From: an uncultured Opitutia bacterium
Lineage (GTDB): Bacteria > Verrucomicrobiota > Verrucomicrobiia > Opitutales > Opitutaceae
Reading direction: 5' to 3'
Length of the DNA stretch: 64,000 nt
Assembly: GCA_903840415.1 (NCBI GenBank)
Contig: CAIMFY010000094.1
Location: 62,001-126,000 of the forward strand
The translations under genes were made by a program, and so were the position numbers. Shown piece by piece: positions 44,479 through 53,477 of this stretch (its first letter is position 1; each line of letters opens with the position of its first letter). The notes below the pieces were generated by a model. The model was not told the origin of the DNA. It worked only from the letters and a program-made list of their open reading frames with translations, and ran no database searches.

Positions 44479-45561
44479 CTATTTTGGCGGAGCGAGCGAA
44501 GCGACGTAGGCGGCGATGGCGACAAGGTCGTCGCCGGTCAGAGGGGTGACGATCGGTAACATCGTAAGGGAGAGCGGACTTTTGCGCGTGCCTTGCTGCA
44601 TGTCGTAGAGTTGGCGCACTAGGTAGCTCGGCGACCGTCCGGCGATGCCCGGAACCTCGGCCAGACCTTTCAAATCCGGGCCGTGACAGGTGCCGCACGC
44701 GACGGTTTTTCCGGGTACAGGTTCTCCGTTGCGGACGGTCGCGCCGCCGGTCGTGACCAAGATTTCACCTCTCCGCACGCTGCCGAAGGGGACGAACGCG
44801 ATGAAGCCCGAGTGCGGGTGGCGCAGCAGCTCGGTCGCGTCGACATCCTCGGGCACTTCAATAATGCGGCCAGCGAGGAGTTCGGTGCGCTCCGTTTCTA
44901 TGGGGAGAAACATATTGCTCACGATGCGGGTGCGCGGCACCCGGTCGGTCTCGACGACGCGAATCCACGGCGTCCACGGCATCGCGCCGAAATATTCCGC
45001 TGCCGTCTTGATTTCTTCGTCGGTCATCGCCTTCGCGAGCGCAATCATGAGGAGCGTGTTGGCCTTGCGGGGCTCAACCGAACTGCGCAGGCCGTTTCGC
45101 ATGTCCTGCATCTGCCGGATGAAATATGGCACCGGCAGGCCCGAGACGGGCGCATTTTCCGGGCGCCCTTTGCCGTTCGGCATGTGGCAAAACGCGCAGC
45201 CGTAGCCGTTCGCGCCCAAGCTGGCCGGGCCGTGTCGCATGAGCGGTGTGAGCGCTGGATGATCGCCGGGAAACCAGTCCACGACGTCGTTACCATTGCG
45301 AATCTCCAGCAGCGAAAATGCGCCCGTGCTGCCCTCGATTTTCCGCTTCCGCATCTGTTCGCCCACATCTTCATTCTTGCGCAAGGATCGGCTCGGACCC
45401 GCTGGCATGACCGCTTTCTCACCCGGCTTGGCCGGCGTGACAAAACCGTAGGCCCACAGCGGCACCTCGGGCCTCGCCGCGCGCTTCACCACGAACGTCG
45501 CCAGCGCCGCAGTCATCGTCACTCCGCCGATCGCGCCGACAACCAAGTGGGGGAACTTCAT
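44479..45561 (-). CDS. Diheme cytochrome c, membrane-anchored
   Basis: 360 residues with an N-terminal membrane helix (about 5-27) and two haem motifs, CAFCH (about residue 122) and CGTCH (about 292). Each lies in a cytochrome c-like domain with distal Met candidates. It probably carries electrons in the periplasm. Molybdopterin oxidoreductases of the isoquinoline-oxidoreductase type use such cytochromes, and one lies about 1 kb away on the other strand. Confidence 0.85.
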   Translation of the reverse strand: MKFPHLVVGAIGGVTMTAALATFVVKRAARPEVPLWAYGFVTPAKPGEKAVMPAGPSRSLRKNEDVGEQMRKRKIEGSTGAFSLLEIRNGNDVVDWFPGDHPALTPLMRHGPASLGANGYGCAFCHMPNGKGRPENAPVSGLPVPYFIRQMQDMRNGLRSSVEPRKANTLLMIALAKAMTDEEIKTAAEYFGAMPWTPWIRVVETDRVPRTRIVSNMFLPIETERTELLAGRIIEVPEDVDATELLRHPHSGFIAFVPFGSVRRGEILVTTGGATVRNGEPVPGKTVACGTCHGPDLKGLAEVPGIAGRSPSYLVRQLYDMQQGTRKSPLSLTMLPIVTPLTGDDLVAIAAYVASLAPPK

Positions 45562-45681
45562 CGGGCTTTCAGGAGGTGAGCGCGGCGCGATCGGGAGCGA
45601 AGGGATGTTTTCATGAAATCGGTATGGATGATAGCCGCCGTTCCGCAGTCGGGTGCGATGGCATGCACAGCAATACGCGAA

Positions 45682-46431
45682 TCAGCTCGCCCGCTTCAAT
45701 CGTTTCTCGATATCGCGCTGCGTCGTTCCGCTCGCGTCGAACTCTTTTAGTTTTGTGACCATTTCAGTGGCGTGCGCGGTGTCCTTCGCGCCGGTCAACA
45801 CCTCGATGAAGTCCAGCAATTGAGTGACGGCCAAATCATGAGTCGGGTCGTCTTCTTCGGCATTTTTCGGCACACGCGCGATTTGAGCGTCGGCGGTGCG
45901 CGCCATCGCTTCAAATGACATCGTGCTGGCGGCGTCTGCGTAACGCCGTTTACCGAGGAGCGCAGTAAATCCCGGCAAACCGAAACCGCGCCGCCGCGGA
46001 TCGCCCGCGGGCAATTTGTCGAACGTCTTGATCAGGCGGCTCTCTTCACCCAGCGCATCGCACCACGCGCTGAACTCCACCGCGGCGGAATCGTCGCCGC
46101 CGGCGAGCAGGCGCTTCTCTGCATCGGCTCGCCATTTGATCATAGCTTCCTCGGCGGGACCGTAGCTCTTCGAGAGGCGTTTGATCATGCCGACCAGAAT
46201 CGTCGTCCGTAAATTTTTTAGCCGGGGAACCGCGACCATGCCTTCGTCGTAGCACCAGCGGAATTCTTTCATGGCTTGCGGTCCGTAGCCACCCGCGGCG
46301 AATTCCTGTCCTTTACCGAGACGTTCCTGCACCATGGCTTCGGTGATTTCCGGAGCCGCCGCTCGAGCGACCGTTAGGCCGAGCAATGACAACACAATGA
46401 ACAGAAACAGGGGCGGGGTCGGCCTTTTCAT
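45682..46431 (-). CDS. Exported protein of unknown function
   Basis: 249 residues with a signal peptide (MKRPTPPLFLFIVLSLLGLTVARA). The mature part is mostly alpha-helical with a Trp/Cys-containing early motif (KEFRWCYDEGM), suggestive of TPR-like helices, although no repeat is clear. I do not recognise it. Start set at MKRP (46431); 46449 is in frame. It lies between the cytochrome and the molybdopterin protein, divergent from the latter. Confidence 0.65.
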   Translation of the reverse strand: MKRPTPPLFLFIVLSLLGLTVARAAAPEITEAMVQERLGKGQEFAAGGYGPQAMKEFRWCYDEGMVAVPRLKNLRTTILVGMIKRLSKSYGPAEEAMIKWRADAEKRLLAGGDDSAAVEFSAWCDALGEESRLIKTFDKLPAGDPRRRGFGLPGFTALLGKRRYADAASTMSFEAMARTADAQIARVPKNAEEDDPTHDLAVTQLLDFIEVLTGAKDTAHATEMVTKLKEFDASGTTQRDIEKRLKRAS

Positions 46432-46625
46432 CGGGCGAACAATGCGCACCTCGCTCAGCGCGGGAAGTCAAAAGTATCACCCATTGCATTCGGGCGCGCT
46501 TTTCTATCCCCGTGCGGCACGTTGCCGGCCCGACAAATCGTGTTTGCCACGGAAATTTTGGTGCGCAGATTGCGCCCGGTGACTGCTTTCGGAATTATCC
46601 CTTCGGCTCTTCCCACTTTTCCGCC

Positions 46626-48815
46626 ATGAAAGCATCGCCGCATTCCTTTCGTTTACCCATGGACCGCCGCGCTTTCATCAAGGTTAGCGCGCTCGCCGGT
46701 GGCGGACTTCTGGTCGGCACTTACCTGCGTTTCGGAGATTCCCCGGCGCTCGCCGAAACCGCACCCGTTGGTGCGACGAACTTTGTCCCGAACGCGTTCA
46801 TCAGCATCGCGCCGAACGGAGCGGTGTCGCTGATCGCGCCAAACTCCGAGATGGGTCAGGGCGCCAAGACCGCGCTCCCCATGATCGTCGCTGAGGAACT
46901 CGATGTCCCGTGGGATCAGGTTTCCATCACTCAAGGCGATTTGAATCCGGCCTATGGTCGGCAAATGGCGGTCGGCAGTATGTCCACGCCGACCAATTTT
47001 GTTCCGCTCCGGCAGGCGGGTGCCATGGCGCGGGCGCTGTTGGTGGAGGCCGCCGCCCAGACGTGGGGCGTGCCCGCGGCCGAATGCATGACTGAAAACG
47101 GCGCGGTCCTTCATCGTGCGACCACTCGCCGCGCGACCTATGGCGAATTCGCGGCGAAGGCCGCGGCGCTCCCACCTCCGGCCAACGTCACGCTGAAAGA
47201 TCCGAAAAATTTCGAACTCATCGGCACGCGTGTGCCCGGCGTAGACAACGCGAAAATCGTCACCGGGCAACCGCTCTTCGGCATCGATCAAAAACTGCCC
47301 GGCATGGTTTACGCCACCTACACGAAGTGCCCTGTGTTCGGCGGAGATTTCGTCAGCGCGAATCTCGACGAGATCAAGGCGAAGCCCGGCGTGCGTGATG
47401 CATTTGCGCTCGAAGGCATCAAGGGTTTGCCGTCCGGCGTAGCTGTTGTGGCCGACTCGACGTGGAATGCGTTCATCGCGACCAAGGCGCTGCGCGTCCA
47501 GTGGGACGAAGGCGCGGCCGTCAGTCAGGACAGCGACGAAATGGCGAAGCAGGCGGATGTCCTCGCGAAGGCCGCGCCGCCGGCGGCGCTCGCCCCCGGC
47601 GTGAAGGCGGTCGAGGCGATCTACCATTATCCGTTTCTCGCCCACGCCACGCTGGAGCCGCAGAATTGCACCGCGCTATTCAAAAATGGCGTCATGGAAA
47701 TGTGGACGCCGACCCAGATTCCGGGCAGCGGCCACAACCTGGTTACCAACGGCCTCGGCATCATTGCCCCCAACGTCATCGTTCACGTCACGCGCCTGGG
47801 TGGCGGCTTCGGGCGCCGCGGCAGCAACGAATTCTCCCTCGAAGTCGCGGCCATCGCTAAAAAATTGGAGGGCACGCCAGTCAAGCTAACGTGGACGCGC
47901 GAGCAGGATTTCGCGCACGACAACTACCGCTCCAACGGCTGGCACCATTTTCACGCGGGCCTCGACGAGGCTGGCAAGGTGGTCGCGCTGCACGATTCGT
48001 TTGTGAAGATGCAAGGCGGTCCCGGCGACATGACTGGCGGCGGCTTTCCGTTCAACGCCGTTCCGGGCTCGCAGGTGAAATCCGGCAAGCTTCCCGCTGG
48101 CATTCCCACCGGTTATTGGCGCGCTCCCGGTGACAATGGCAACATCTGGGCGACCCAGTCGTTCGTGGACGAACTCGCCCACGCCGCCGGTCGCGACCCG
48201 CTCGCGTTCACCCTCGATTTGCTCGCCTCGATGCCGGCGGCCGTTGCTCCCGACGGTGGAGGCCGCGGACGCGGCGGACGCGGTGGTGGTGGATTCGACG
48301 CCGCCAAGATGACGGCCGTGCTGAAACTCGCCGCGGAAAAAGCCGGCTGGGGCCAAGCCCGGCCGCGCGGCGAAGGGCAGGGCTTCGCCATCACGCACAC
48401 TAATAACGCCTACGTCGCCATCGTGGCCGAGGTGAAAGTAAGTCCGGCCGGCGAACTCGCGATTCAGAAACTCACCGCCGCCGTCGATGCCGGATTGATC
48501 ATCAACCTCAGCTCGGCGGAGAGCCAGGTGCAGGGTGCTATGCTTGATGGCATCAGCGCAGCGTGGTTCCAGAAGATCACGATCAAGCGCGGCGCCGCCG
48601 CGCAGACGAACTTCAACGACTATCCGATGCTGCGCATGAACCAATCGCCGCCGGTGGTAGAAGTTCATTTCGTGAAATCCCTCGCTGCGCCCACCGGCTT
48701 GGGCGAGCCCGGCCTGCCACCGGCCGCGCCCGCCGTCTGCAACGCCATCTTCGCCGCGTCCGGCAAACGCATCCGCACGCTGCCGCTTATCAGCGAGAGT
48801 CTGAAGTGGGTTTGA
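46626..48815 (+). CDS. Molybdopterin-binding aldehyde/isoquinoline oxidoreductase large subunit (IorB-like)
   Basis: 729 residues with a Tat signal ([15 protein letters not shown]). The molybdopterin domain is clear: [34 protein letters not shown] and the catalytic-Glu region [15 protein letters not shown]. Length matches IorB-like subunits of the xanthine oxidase family, which need a [2Fe-2S] partner (IorA) not encoded nearby. A Gly/Arg-rich insert at about 48254-48297 is unusual. It may pair with the diheme cytochrome or with a distant small subunit. Start 46659 is the alternative. Confidence 0.85.
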   Translation: MKASPHSFRLPMDRRAFIKVSALAGGGLLVGTYLRFGDSPALAETAPVGATNFVPNAFISIAPNGAVSLIAPNSEMGQGAKTALPMIVAEELDVPWDQVSITQGDLNPAYGRQMAVGSMSTPTNFVPLRQAGAMARALLVEAAAQTWGVPAAECMTENGAVLHRATTRRATYGEFAAKAAALPPPANVTLKDPKNFELIGTRVPGVDNAKIVTGQPLFGIDQKLPGMVYATYTKCPVFGGDFVSANLDEIKAKPGVRDAFALEGIKGLPSGVAVVADSTWNAFIATKALRVQWDEGAAVSQDSDEMAKQADVLAKAAPPAALAPGVKAVEAIYHYPFLAHATLEPQNCTALFKNGVMEMWTPTQIPGSGHNLVTNGLGIIAPNVIVHVTRLGGGFGRRGSNEFSLEVAAIAKKLEGTPVKLTWTREQDFAHDNYRSNGWHHFHAGLDEAGKVVALHDSFVKMQGGPGDMTGGGFPFNAVPGSQVKSGKLPAGIPTGYWRAPGDNGNIWATQSFVDELAHAAGRDPLAFTLDLLASMPAAVAPDGGGRGRGGRGGGGFDAAKMTAVLKLAAEKAGWGQARPRGEGQGFAITHTNNAYVAIVAEVKVSPAGELAIQKLTAAVDAGLIINLSSAESQVQGAMLDGISAAWFQKITIKRGAAAQTNFNDYPMLRMNQSPPVVEVHFVKSLAAPTGLGEPGLPPAAPAVCNAIFAASGKRIRTLPLISESLKWV

Positions 48816-48906
48816 AATCGCTGAGAGTTTCATACGACCTTCCGACCACCGGCCTCCGCATTTTGCCTCTGGTCACGTGTCGCGTGAGGTGCAAGTGTGC
48901 CGGCGC

Positions 48907-49650
48907 ATGAGTCGCGTGATGTGTTACCGCTGTTACTGGCCGGCCCAGCATTGTTGGTGCGGTTCTATTACGCCTATGCCCACGCGCACCAAGTTCGTAT
49001 TCCTCATGCACCCGTATGAACACAAGCGAGTGAAGGCGAACACCGGCCGGCTCACGCACCTCTGCCTGCGCGAAAGCGAACTGCACCTTGGCATCGGTTT
49101 CGACGAGCATAAGGGCGTGCAGGTCTTGATCAATGATCCAAAAAATTATCCTGTGCTCCTTTATCCGAGCCGTGAGGCAGTCGATCTGTCGACGGTGCAA
49201 AAGCAAGATCCCCAACTCTCCACCGTCCGCGCTCAACTCGAGACGCGTCGACTCGTCGTCTTCCTGCTCGATGCGACGTGGCGCAAGGTCCGGCCGATGT
49301 TGCGCCTGAGCCCCAGCCTGCAACGGCTGCCGCGCATCATGTTTTCCCACGCCGCGCCGAGCCGCTACCGCATCAAACGTCAGCCGGAACCGGGCTGTCT
49401 CTCGACACTCGAGGCCACCCACGAATTGCTGGTCGCGCTCGATCGCTCTGGGCTCGACGCCTACACTCAACCCGCGCAACTGCTCGACGTGTTCCAGCGC
49501 ATGCAGGATTTTCAAATCAGCTGCGCCACCGCCAACGCGCCCCGCGGTGATCGCCGCCATGTCCGCCGGCTCCCGTCGGACCGCCCCGCCACTCCAACGC
49601 CCGTTCTCGCGCAACGCCACCGCATCTTTCCCGTGGCGGTGGCGAGTTGA
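48907..49650 (+). CDS. DTW-domain tRNA-uridine aminocarboxypropyltransferase-like protein
   Basis: 247 residues. N-terminal Cys cluster (CYRCYWPAQHCWC) and the DTW-family motif in variant form DATW (FLLDATWRKVRPMLRLSPSL), followed by SRYRIKRQPEPGCLSTLEATHE. The family adds the acp group to tRNA uridine. Start at 48907 is preferred; 48877 is possible. The C-terminal 40 residues are basic and variable. Confidence 0.83.
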   Translation: MSRVMCYRCYWPAQHCWCGSITPMPTRTKFVFLMHPYEHKRVKANTGRLTHLCLRESELHLGIGFDEHKGVQVLINDPKNYPVLLYPSREAVDLSTVQKQDPQLSTVRAQLETRRLVVFLLDATWRKVRPMLRLSPSLQRLPRIMFSHAAPSRYRIKRQPEPGCLSTLEATHELLVALDRSGLDAYTQPAQLLDVFQRMQDFQISCATANAPRGDRRHVRRLPSDRPATPTPVLAQRHRIFPVAVAS

Positions 49651-49672
49651 CCCCAAGTTTTCACTCGGAACC

Positions 49673-49703
49673 GCGGAGCCAGACAGAAAATTTCTGCCTC
49701 CGC
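49673..49703. terminator. Bidirectional hairpin between convergent genes
   Basis: GCGGAG (49673-49678) pairs with CTCCGC (49698-49703), enclosing CAGAAA and TTTCTG as an inner stem. It lies between the ends of the DTW gene and the membrane-protein gene. It may end both transcripts; it lacks a long T-tract. Confidence 0.5.
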
Positions 49704-49732
49704 GTTCTCTGCGCGTGCGCGTGAGCCACGGT
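49698..49732. repeat. Copy of a CGCGGAGAA-type intergenic repeat (inverted)
   Basis: CTCCGCGTTCTCTGCG followed by CGTGAG reads on the minus strand as CTCACG, then CGCAGAGAACGCGGAG. The same units occur at 51866-51898 and 53307-53345. A short intergenic repeat family of unknown function. Confidence 0.45.
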
Positions 49733-49736
49733 TCGC

Positions 49737-50459
49737 CTAGCGTCGGGCGAAAAACTGCCGCACTAGCGCGACGGCCGGTAACGCCATCAAGGCCCAGGCC
49801 ACGAGAAACAGCGGCCAGTTGAACGCGACCGGCAGGATCGCCTGAATCGATTCGCCGTGGCGCACCGCGTGAATCGCATCCGCCATGAAGACATAAAGCG
49901 CGAGAGCGACGCCGATGCCGCTGAGCCAGAGCGAACCCGTCGACGGCCACAGAGGCGGCCCGCCCCGCTCGTCGTGGCAAGCCAGTACGCCTCCGCCGAC
50001 GATCATCAATCCCGCGATCATCACCGCCGCGAGCACCGGTCCCCACCACGGCAGCGGCAGTAGAAACAGGATGTCCCAATCGAGCAGGGAATGCGGCCAG
50101 CCGGTCAGCGGAATCAGAAACACATAATAAAAAATGTCCCAGACCCCGAACGCAGCGACGAAGTAGCCGAAGCGCGATCGCCCGGTGCGTCCGGCGAGCC
50201 AGCCGACCGTGAGCAACATCACCAGCGTAGCCGCCTCGCGCACCCATTCCGTGCCCCCGAGGGTGCCGGCGATCGGCAGCGGGTTGGGCTGATAGGGCTC
50301 CAAGCGATTAACGAGGGTCCGCAGATAGAGCACCGCCGCCGACTCGACCCACGCCATAGCCACTGCAAATCCGGCGACGACGAGGAGTCGGCGGCCCACG
50401 CCCAGCGGAAGATCGGATGATGACGGTGGCATGGCGGGCAAGCTTCCGGGGCTGATCAA
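49737..50459 (-). CDS. Polytopic membrane protein, unknown function
   Basis: 240 residues with about six membrane helices (for example RLLVVAGFAVAMAWVESAAVLYL, FVAAFGVWDIFYYVFLIPL, WGPVLAAVMIAGLMIVGG). An FGVWDIFYY motif and a short external LTGWPHSLLDWD loop are distinctive. I do not recognise the family. Starts at 50459 and 50432 are both possible. Confidence 0.7.
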   Translation of the reverse strand: MISPGSLPAMPPSSSDLPLGVGRRLLVVAGFAVAMAWVESAAVLYLRTLVNRLEPYQPNPLPIAGTLGGTEWVREAATLVMLLTVGWLAGRTGRSRFGYFVAAFGVWDIFYYVFLIPLTGWPHSLLDWDILFLLPLPWWGPVLAAVMIAGLMIVGGGVLACHDERGGPPLWPSTGSLWLSGIGVALALYVFMADAIHAVRHGESIQAILPVAFNWPLFLVAWALMALPAVALVRQFFARR

Positions 50460-50498
50460 TCTGAATCACCGCGGGCCAAAAGCGCGGAGAGAACGAGA

Positions 50499-50934
50499 TT
50501 ACTTTGCCGTGCAGCTAAACATCCACTCGTTTCCGTACCGATCGATGAGGCTGCCCCAATAGCCGCCAAACGGCATTTCGGTCAGCTCATACTCGACCTT
50601 GCCACCCACTTTCAGGGCAGCGAACAAACGATCAGTCTCGGCCCGGCTGTCGGGCTCGAGGTAGATGGTGACATTGTTGCCGAGGATCAGCGGGCCCATC
50701 GATGTGGGGGGCGTCGTTGCCCATGATCACCATGCCGCCGAGGGTCGGGAGTGAGATGTTCATGACCATCTTGGCTTGGTCGGGCGGCAAGGGCGGCTGG
50801 CCGGGACCGGTCGGAAGGTCGCCGAAGCGCTTGATGGGACCGATGAATTCAGTGTTGAACACCGACTTGTAGAAGCGGAAAGCTTCCTCGGCTTTGCCGG
50901 CGGCGAAGTGAAACCAAATGGAGGTGCGAGCCAT
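50499..50934 (-). pseudogene. VOC/PhnB-like gene interrupted by a frameshift
   Basis: Two overlapping frames together spell one glyoxalase-fold protein of the PhnB type. The first (MARTSIWFHFAAGKAEEAFRFYKSVF to MVIMGNDAPHID) and the second (GPLILGNNVTIYLEPDSRAETDRLF to YGNEWMFSC) join near 50700, next to a run of six G (50706-50711; C on the coding strand). A single-base change there breaks the gene. It is either a genuine recent pseudogene or a base-call error in the homopolymer. Confidence 0.75.
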
Positions 50935-51000
50935 GGTGGATGGGTTAGCAGAGGGACAATCCGACGTCACGCAGTGTCAAGCGTCATGGCCACGGAGGAA

Positions 51001-51092
51001 CCGGAGAGGGGCAAGTCTCGACGGTTGACGAAAGATTTGTGCGCGCCCGACCCGGCCGATTGCTGTCAAGATTCAAGACCTGCCCTCTCCGG
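51001..51092. repeat. Inverted repeat enclosing about 70 bases, intergenic
   Basis: CCGGAGAGGGGCAAGTCT (51001-51018) is the near-exact inverse of AGACCTGCCCTCTCCGG (51076-51092). Between the broken VOC gene and the DHFR-like gene. It may be a small stem-loop RNA or a remnant miniature element. Confidence 0.45.
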
Positions 51093-51177
51093 CTGCCCGC
51101 AAGTCTGCATCGCGCGCGTCCGTTCGTTTAAGGATTGTCAGCGGTCGTGATTATCCGATCGCTCTATTTCCAATCCC

Positions 51178-51849
51178 ATGAGCACCCAATCCTCACGATC
51201 CAAACTTCGCGTCAATTGCTTCTCCATTTCCCTCGATGGTTACGGCGCCGGCCAGCAGCAGGAACTCTCGAATCCGATGGGTGTGGGCGGCATGGCGCTG
51301 CACGAATGGGTTTTCCCCACGCGCACGTTTCAAACCCAGCATGGCGGAGGCACGGGCGGCACGACGGGCTTCGACGATGATTTCGCGGCGCGCGGAATGG
51401 CCGGCCTCGGGGCGTGGATTCTCGGCCGCAACATGTTTGGCCCGATCCGTGGCGAGTGGCCGGACGATCAATGGAAAGGTTGGTGGGGCGACAATCCTCC
51501 CTACCACGCGCCGGTGTTTGTCCTCACGCACCATCCACGCGCCCCGCTCGTGATGGCGGGCGGCACCACGTTTCACTTTGTGATCGATGGCATCCACGCG
51601 GCGCTGAACCGCGCCCGCGAAGCCGCCCAAGGGAAAGACATTCGAGTCGGCGGTGGGGTCGCGACGCTGCGCCAATACCTGCAGGCGGGGTTGATCGACG
51701 AGCTGCATCTGGCCATCTCGCCGGTTTTGCTCGGCCAGGGAGAGAATCTGTTCGCCGGACTCGATCTGCCCAAGCTCGGCTACCAGCGCACCGAGCACGT
51801 GCCCTCGGCCAGCGCGACGCATGTCGTGTTCACGAAACGCGCGTCGTAG
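51178..51849 (+). CDS. Dihydrofolate reductase-family protein (RibD C-terminal type)
   Basis: 223 residues. DHFR-fold motifs: RVNCFSISLDGYGAG at the start, LGAWILGRNMFGPIRGEW, FVLTHHPRAPLVMAGGTTFHFV, DIRVGGGVATLRQYLQAGLIDELHLAISPVLLGQGENLF. This group is usually annotated as a DHFR-like or deaminase-reductase protein of unknown substrate. Its last 55 codons have a second, truncated copy 1,441 bases downstream. Confidence 0.87.
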   Translation: MSTQSSRSKLRVNCFSISLDGYGAGQQQELSNPMGVGGMALHEWVFPTRTFQTQHGGGTGGTTGFDDDFAARGMAGLGAWILGRNMFGPIRGEWPDDQWKGWWGDNPPYHAPVFVLTHHPRAPLVMAGGTTFHFVIDGIHAALNRAREAAQGKDIRVGGGVATLRQYLQAGLIDELHLAISPVLLGQGENLFAGLDLPKLGYQRTEHVPSASATHVVFTKRAS

Positions 51850-52040
51850 TTCACGCGGCGAAGAAGAAGTCTCACGCTGTGGCGCGGAGAGAATTCTGCG
51901 GAGTTGGTGCGACCCACGCATATTCGCCACGAGCGCCGGTCAGTTGAGCAAACGTGATCCCTTCGGGGCTTGCTCGAGCGAACCACACCGGAAAGTGGCC
52001 GGGATTTGACGCTGCGTGGGGCCGTCCGCAATCTCCGGCA
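51850..52040. repeat. Intergenic region with repeat unit, first copy
   Basis: The stretch just after the DHFR-like gene (to about 51898) contains GAAGTCTCACGCT and GCGCGGAGAGAA, repeated after the truncated DHFR copy at 53307-53345. The rest of the gap, up to the LD-carboxypeptidase start, shows no clear feature. Confidence 0.45.
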
Positions 52041-53111
52041 ATGCCCCCGATTACCGCGAACGACGCCTTGTCTCGACGCACGTTTCTCCAGCGCACCGCC
52101 GCCCTTTCGGTCCTCGCGTCGGCCGGTTGTGCCGGGATTTCTACCCATACCTCGAGCGCCGGGCCGCTAATCAAACCGACGCGGCTCGCGAGCGGAGCCA
52201 CCGTCGGGATCATCGCGCCCGCCAGCGGCGTGAAGCCCAACACCTTTGACCATGCCGTCGCCGCCATCGAGGGACTCGGTTTTCGCACGAAGATCGCGCC
52301 CTTTGCGCGCGGCAACGGCGAACTGTATTCCGGCACCGAAGCCGAACGGCTGGCCGATTTGCATGGGGCCTTCAGCGATCCGGAAATCGACGCCATCTGG
52401 TGCGTGCGCGGCGGCATCGGCGTGCAACGGCTGCTGCCGAACGTCGATTTCGAGCTGATCCAGCGAAATCCCAAGGCCCTGATTGGATTCTCGGACATTA
52501 CCGCGTTGCACGTCGCCATCCATGAACGCTGCGGCCTGGTTACCTTTCACGGCCCGGTGGGCATCTCCACTTTCTCCGACTACACCCGGCAGCACGTGCT
52601 CGAGGTGCTGACGGGCACCGCCGTTCCTCGGGCCATCGAGGTTTCGCCCTTCAACCGGCAGCAAACCGATCCAGGATTTAAATCGGAGGTCATCGCGCCG
52701 GGCCGGGCCCGCGGGCGCCTCGTGGGCGGAAACCTGACCGTGCTCACCGGCCTCATCGGTACGCCGTGGGGTCTGAGCAACGTGAATGGCGCCATCCTCT
52801 TCCTCGAGGAGGTCGAGGAGACGCCGCAGAAGATTGAGCGGATGCTCACGCAGCTTCAACAGGCCTTGGACTTCAGCAGCGTGGCCGGCGTGGCCCTGGG
52901 CGTCTTCAGCAAGTGCGTCTCGAAGCCCACCAGTCCGTCCCCGCCCGCGATCGAGATTTTGAAAAGTCATTTCGCGAAGCTCGGCGTCCCTGTGGTCTAC
53001 GGTCTTTCCTTCGGCCACGTCCGCGACCACTTCACGATCCCGTTTGGCACCCTGGCCGAACTCGACGCCGACACCGCGACCCTGACATTTCTGGAAACCG
53101 GCGTGACCTAA
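52041..53111 (+). CDS. LD-carboxypeptidase (S66 family), Tat/lipoprotein-like signal
   Basis: 356 residues. N-terminal SRRTFLQRTAALSVLASAGCAG is a Tat-like signal ending in a possible lipobox Cys. The S66 fold is clear: IIAPASGVKPNTFDHAV, IWCVRGGIGVQRLLPNVDFELI, ALIGFSDITALHVAI (family Ser in GFSD), GGNLTVLTGLIGTPW, ILFLEEVEETP (Glu) and LSFGHVRDH (His). Such enzymes trim tetrapeptides in peptidoglycan recycling. It sits between the DHFR-like gene and its truncated copy. An upstream frame from 51954 is unlikely. Confidence 0.88.
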   Translation: MPPITANDALSRRTFLQRTAALSVLASAGCAGISTHTSSAGPLIKPTRLASGATVGIIAPASGVKPNTFDHAVAAIEGLGFRTKIAPFARGNGELYSGTEAERLADLHGAFSDPEIDAIWCVRGGIGVQRLLPNVDFELIQRNPKALIGFSDITALHVAIHERCGLVTFHGPVGISTFSDYTRQHVLEVLTGTAVPRAIEVSPFNRQQTDPGFKSEVIAPGRARGRLVGGNLTVLTGLIGTPWGLSNVNGAILFLEEVEETPQKIERMLTQLQQALDFSSVAGVALGVFSKCVSKPTSPSPPAIEILKSHFAKLGVPVVYGLSFGHVRDHFTIPFGTLAELDADTATLTFLETGVT

Positions 53112-53125
53112 AGTCCGTTTTTCCG

Positions 53126-53290
53126 GGAGGGTTGATCGACGAACTGCATCCGGCCATCTCGCCGGTTTTCCTCGGATCGGGAAAAAACCTGTTCGCCGGA
53201 CTCGACCTGCCCAAGCTCGGCTATCAGCGCACCGAGCACGTGTCTTCGCCGCACGCGACGCATGTCGTGTTCCCGAAACGCGCGCCGTAG
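53126..53290 (+). pseudogene. Truncated 3' copy of the DHFR-like gene
   Basis: The frame reads GGLIDELHPAISPVFLGSGKNLFAGLDLPKLGYQRTEHV and ends in VVFPKRAP, matching the end of the DHFR-like gene (GLIDELHLAISPVLLGQGENL and so on). There is no start or reductase core. The match continues about 45 bases past the stop in both copies. Clear remnant of a partial duplication, with homology beginning abruptly 14 bases after the LD-carboxypeptidase stop. Confidence 0.85.
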
Positions 53291-53477
53291 TTCACTTTAC
53301 GTAGACGAAGTCTCACGCTGAGACGCGGAGAACGCGGAGAGAAGAGTGGAACGATTGGCCCGATGACGACGCACCGGGCGCCACGATGCTTGCCCCGCAC
53401 GGCGAGCATTTCCTTCACGATGGTAGCCTCGTTGGCTTCGAGTTCGGCTGCCTTCGTTTGCACGGCGAGAGCTTGTG
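53291..53477. repeat. Intergenic region with repeat unit, second copy
   Basis: GAAGTCTCACGCTGAGACGCG with two ACGCGGAG units at 53307-53345 matches the stretch after the intact DHFR-like gene. The remaining 130 bases up to the polysaccharide-lyase stop hold nothing I can identify. Confidence 0.45.
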
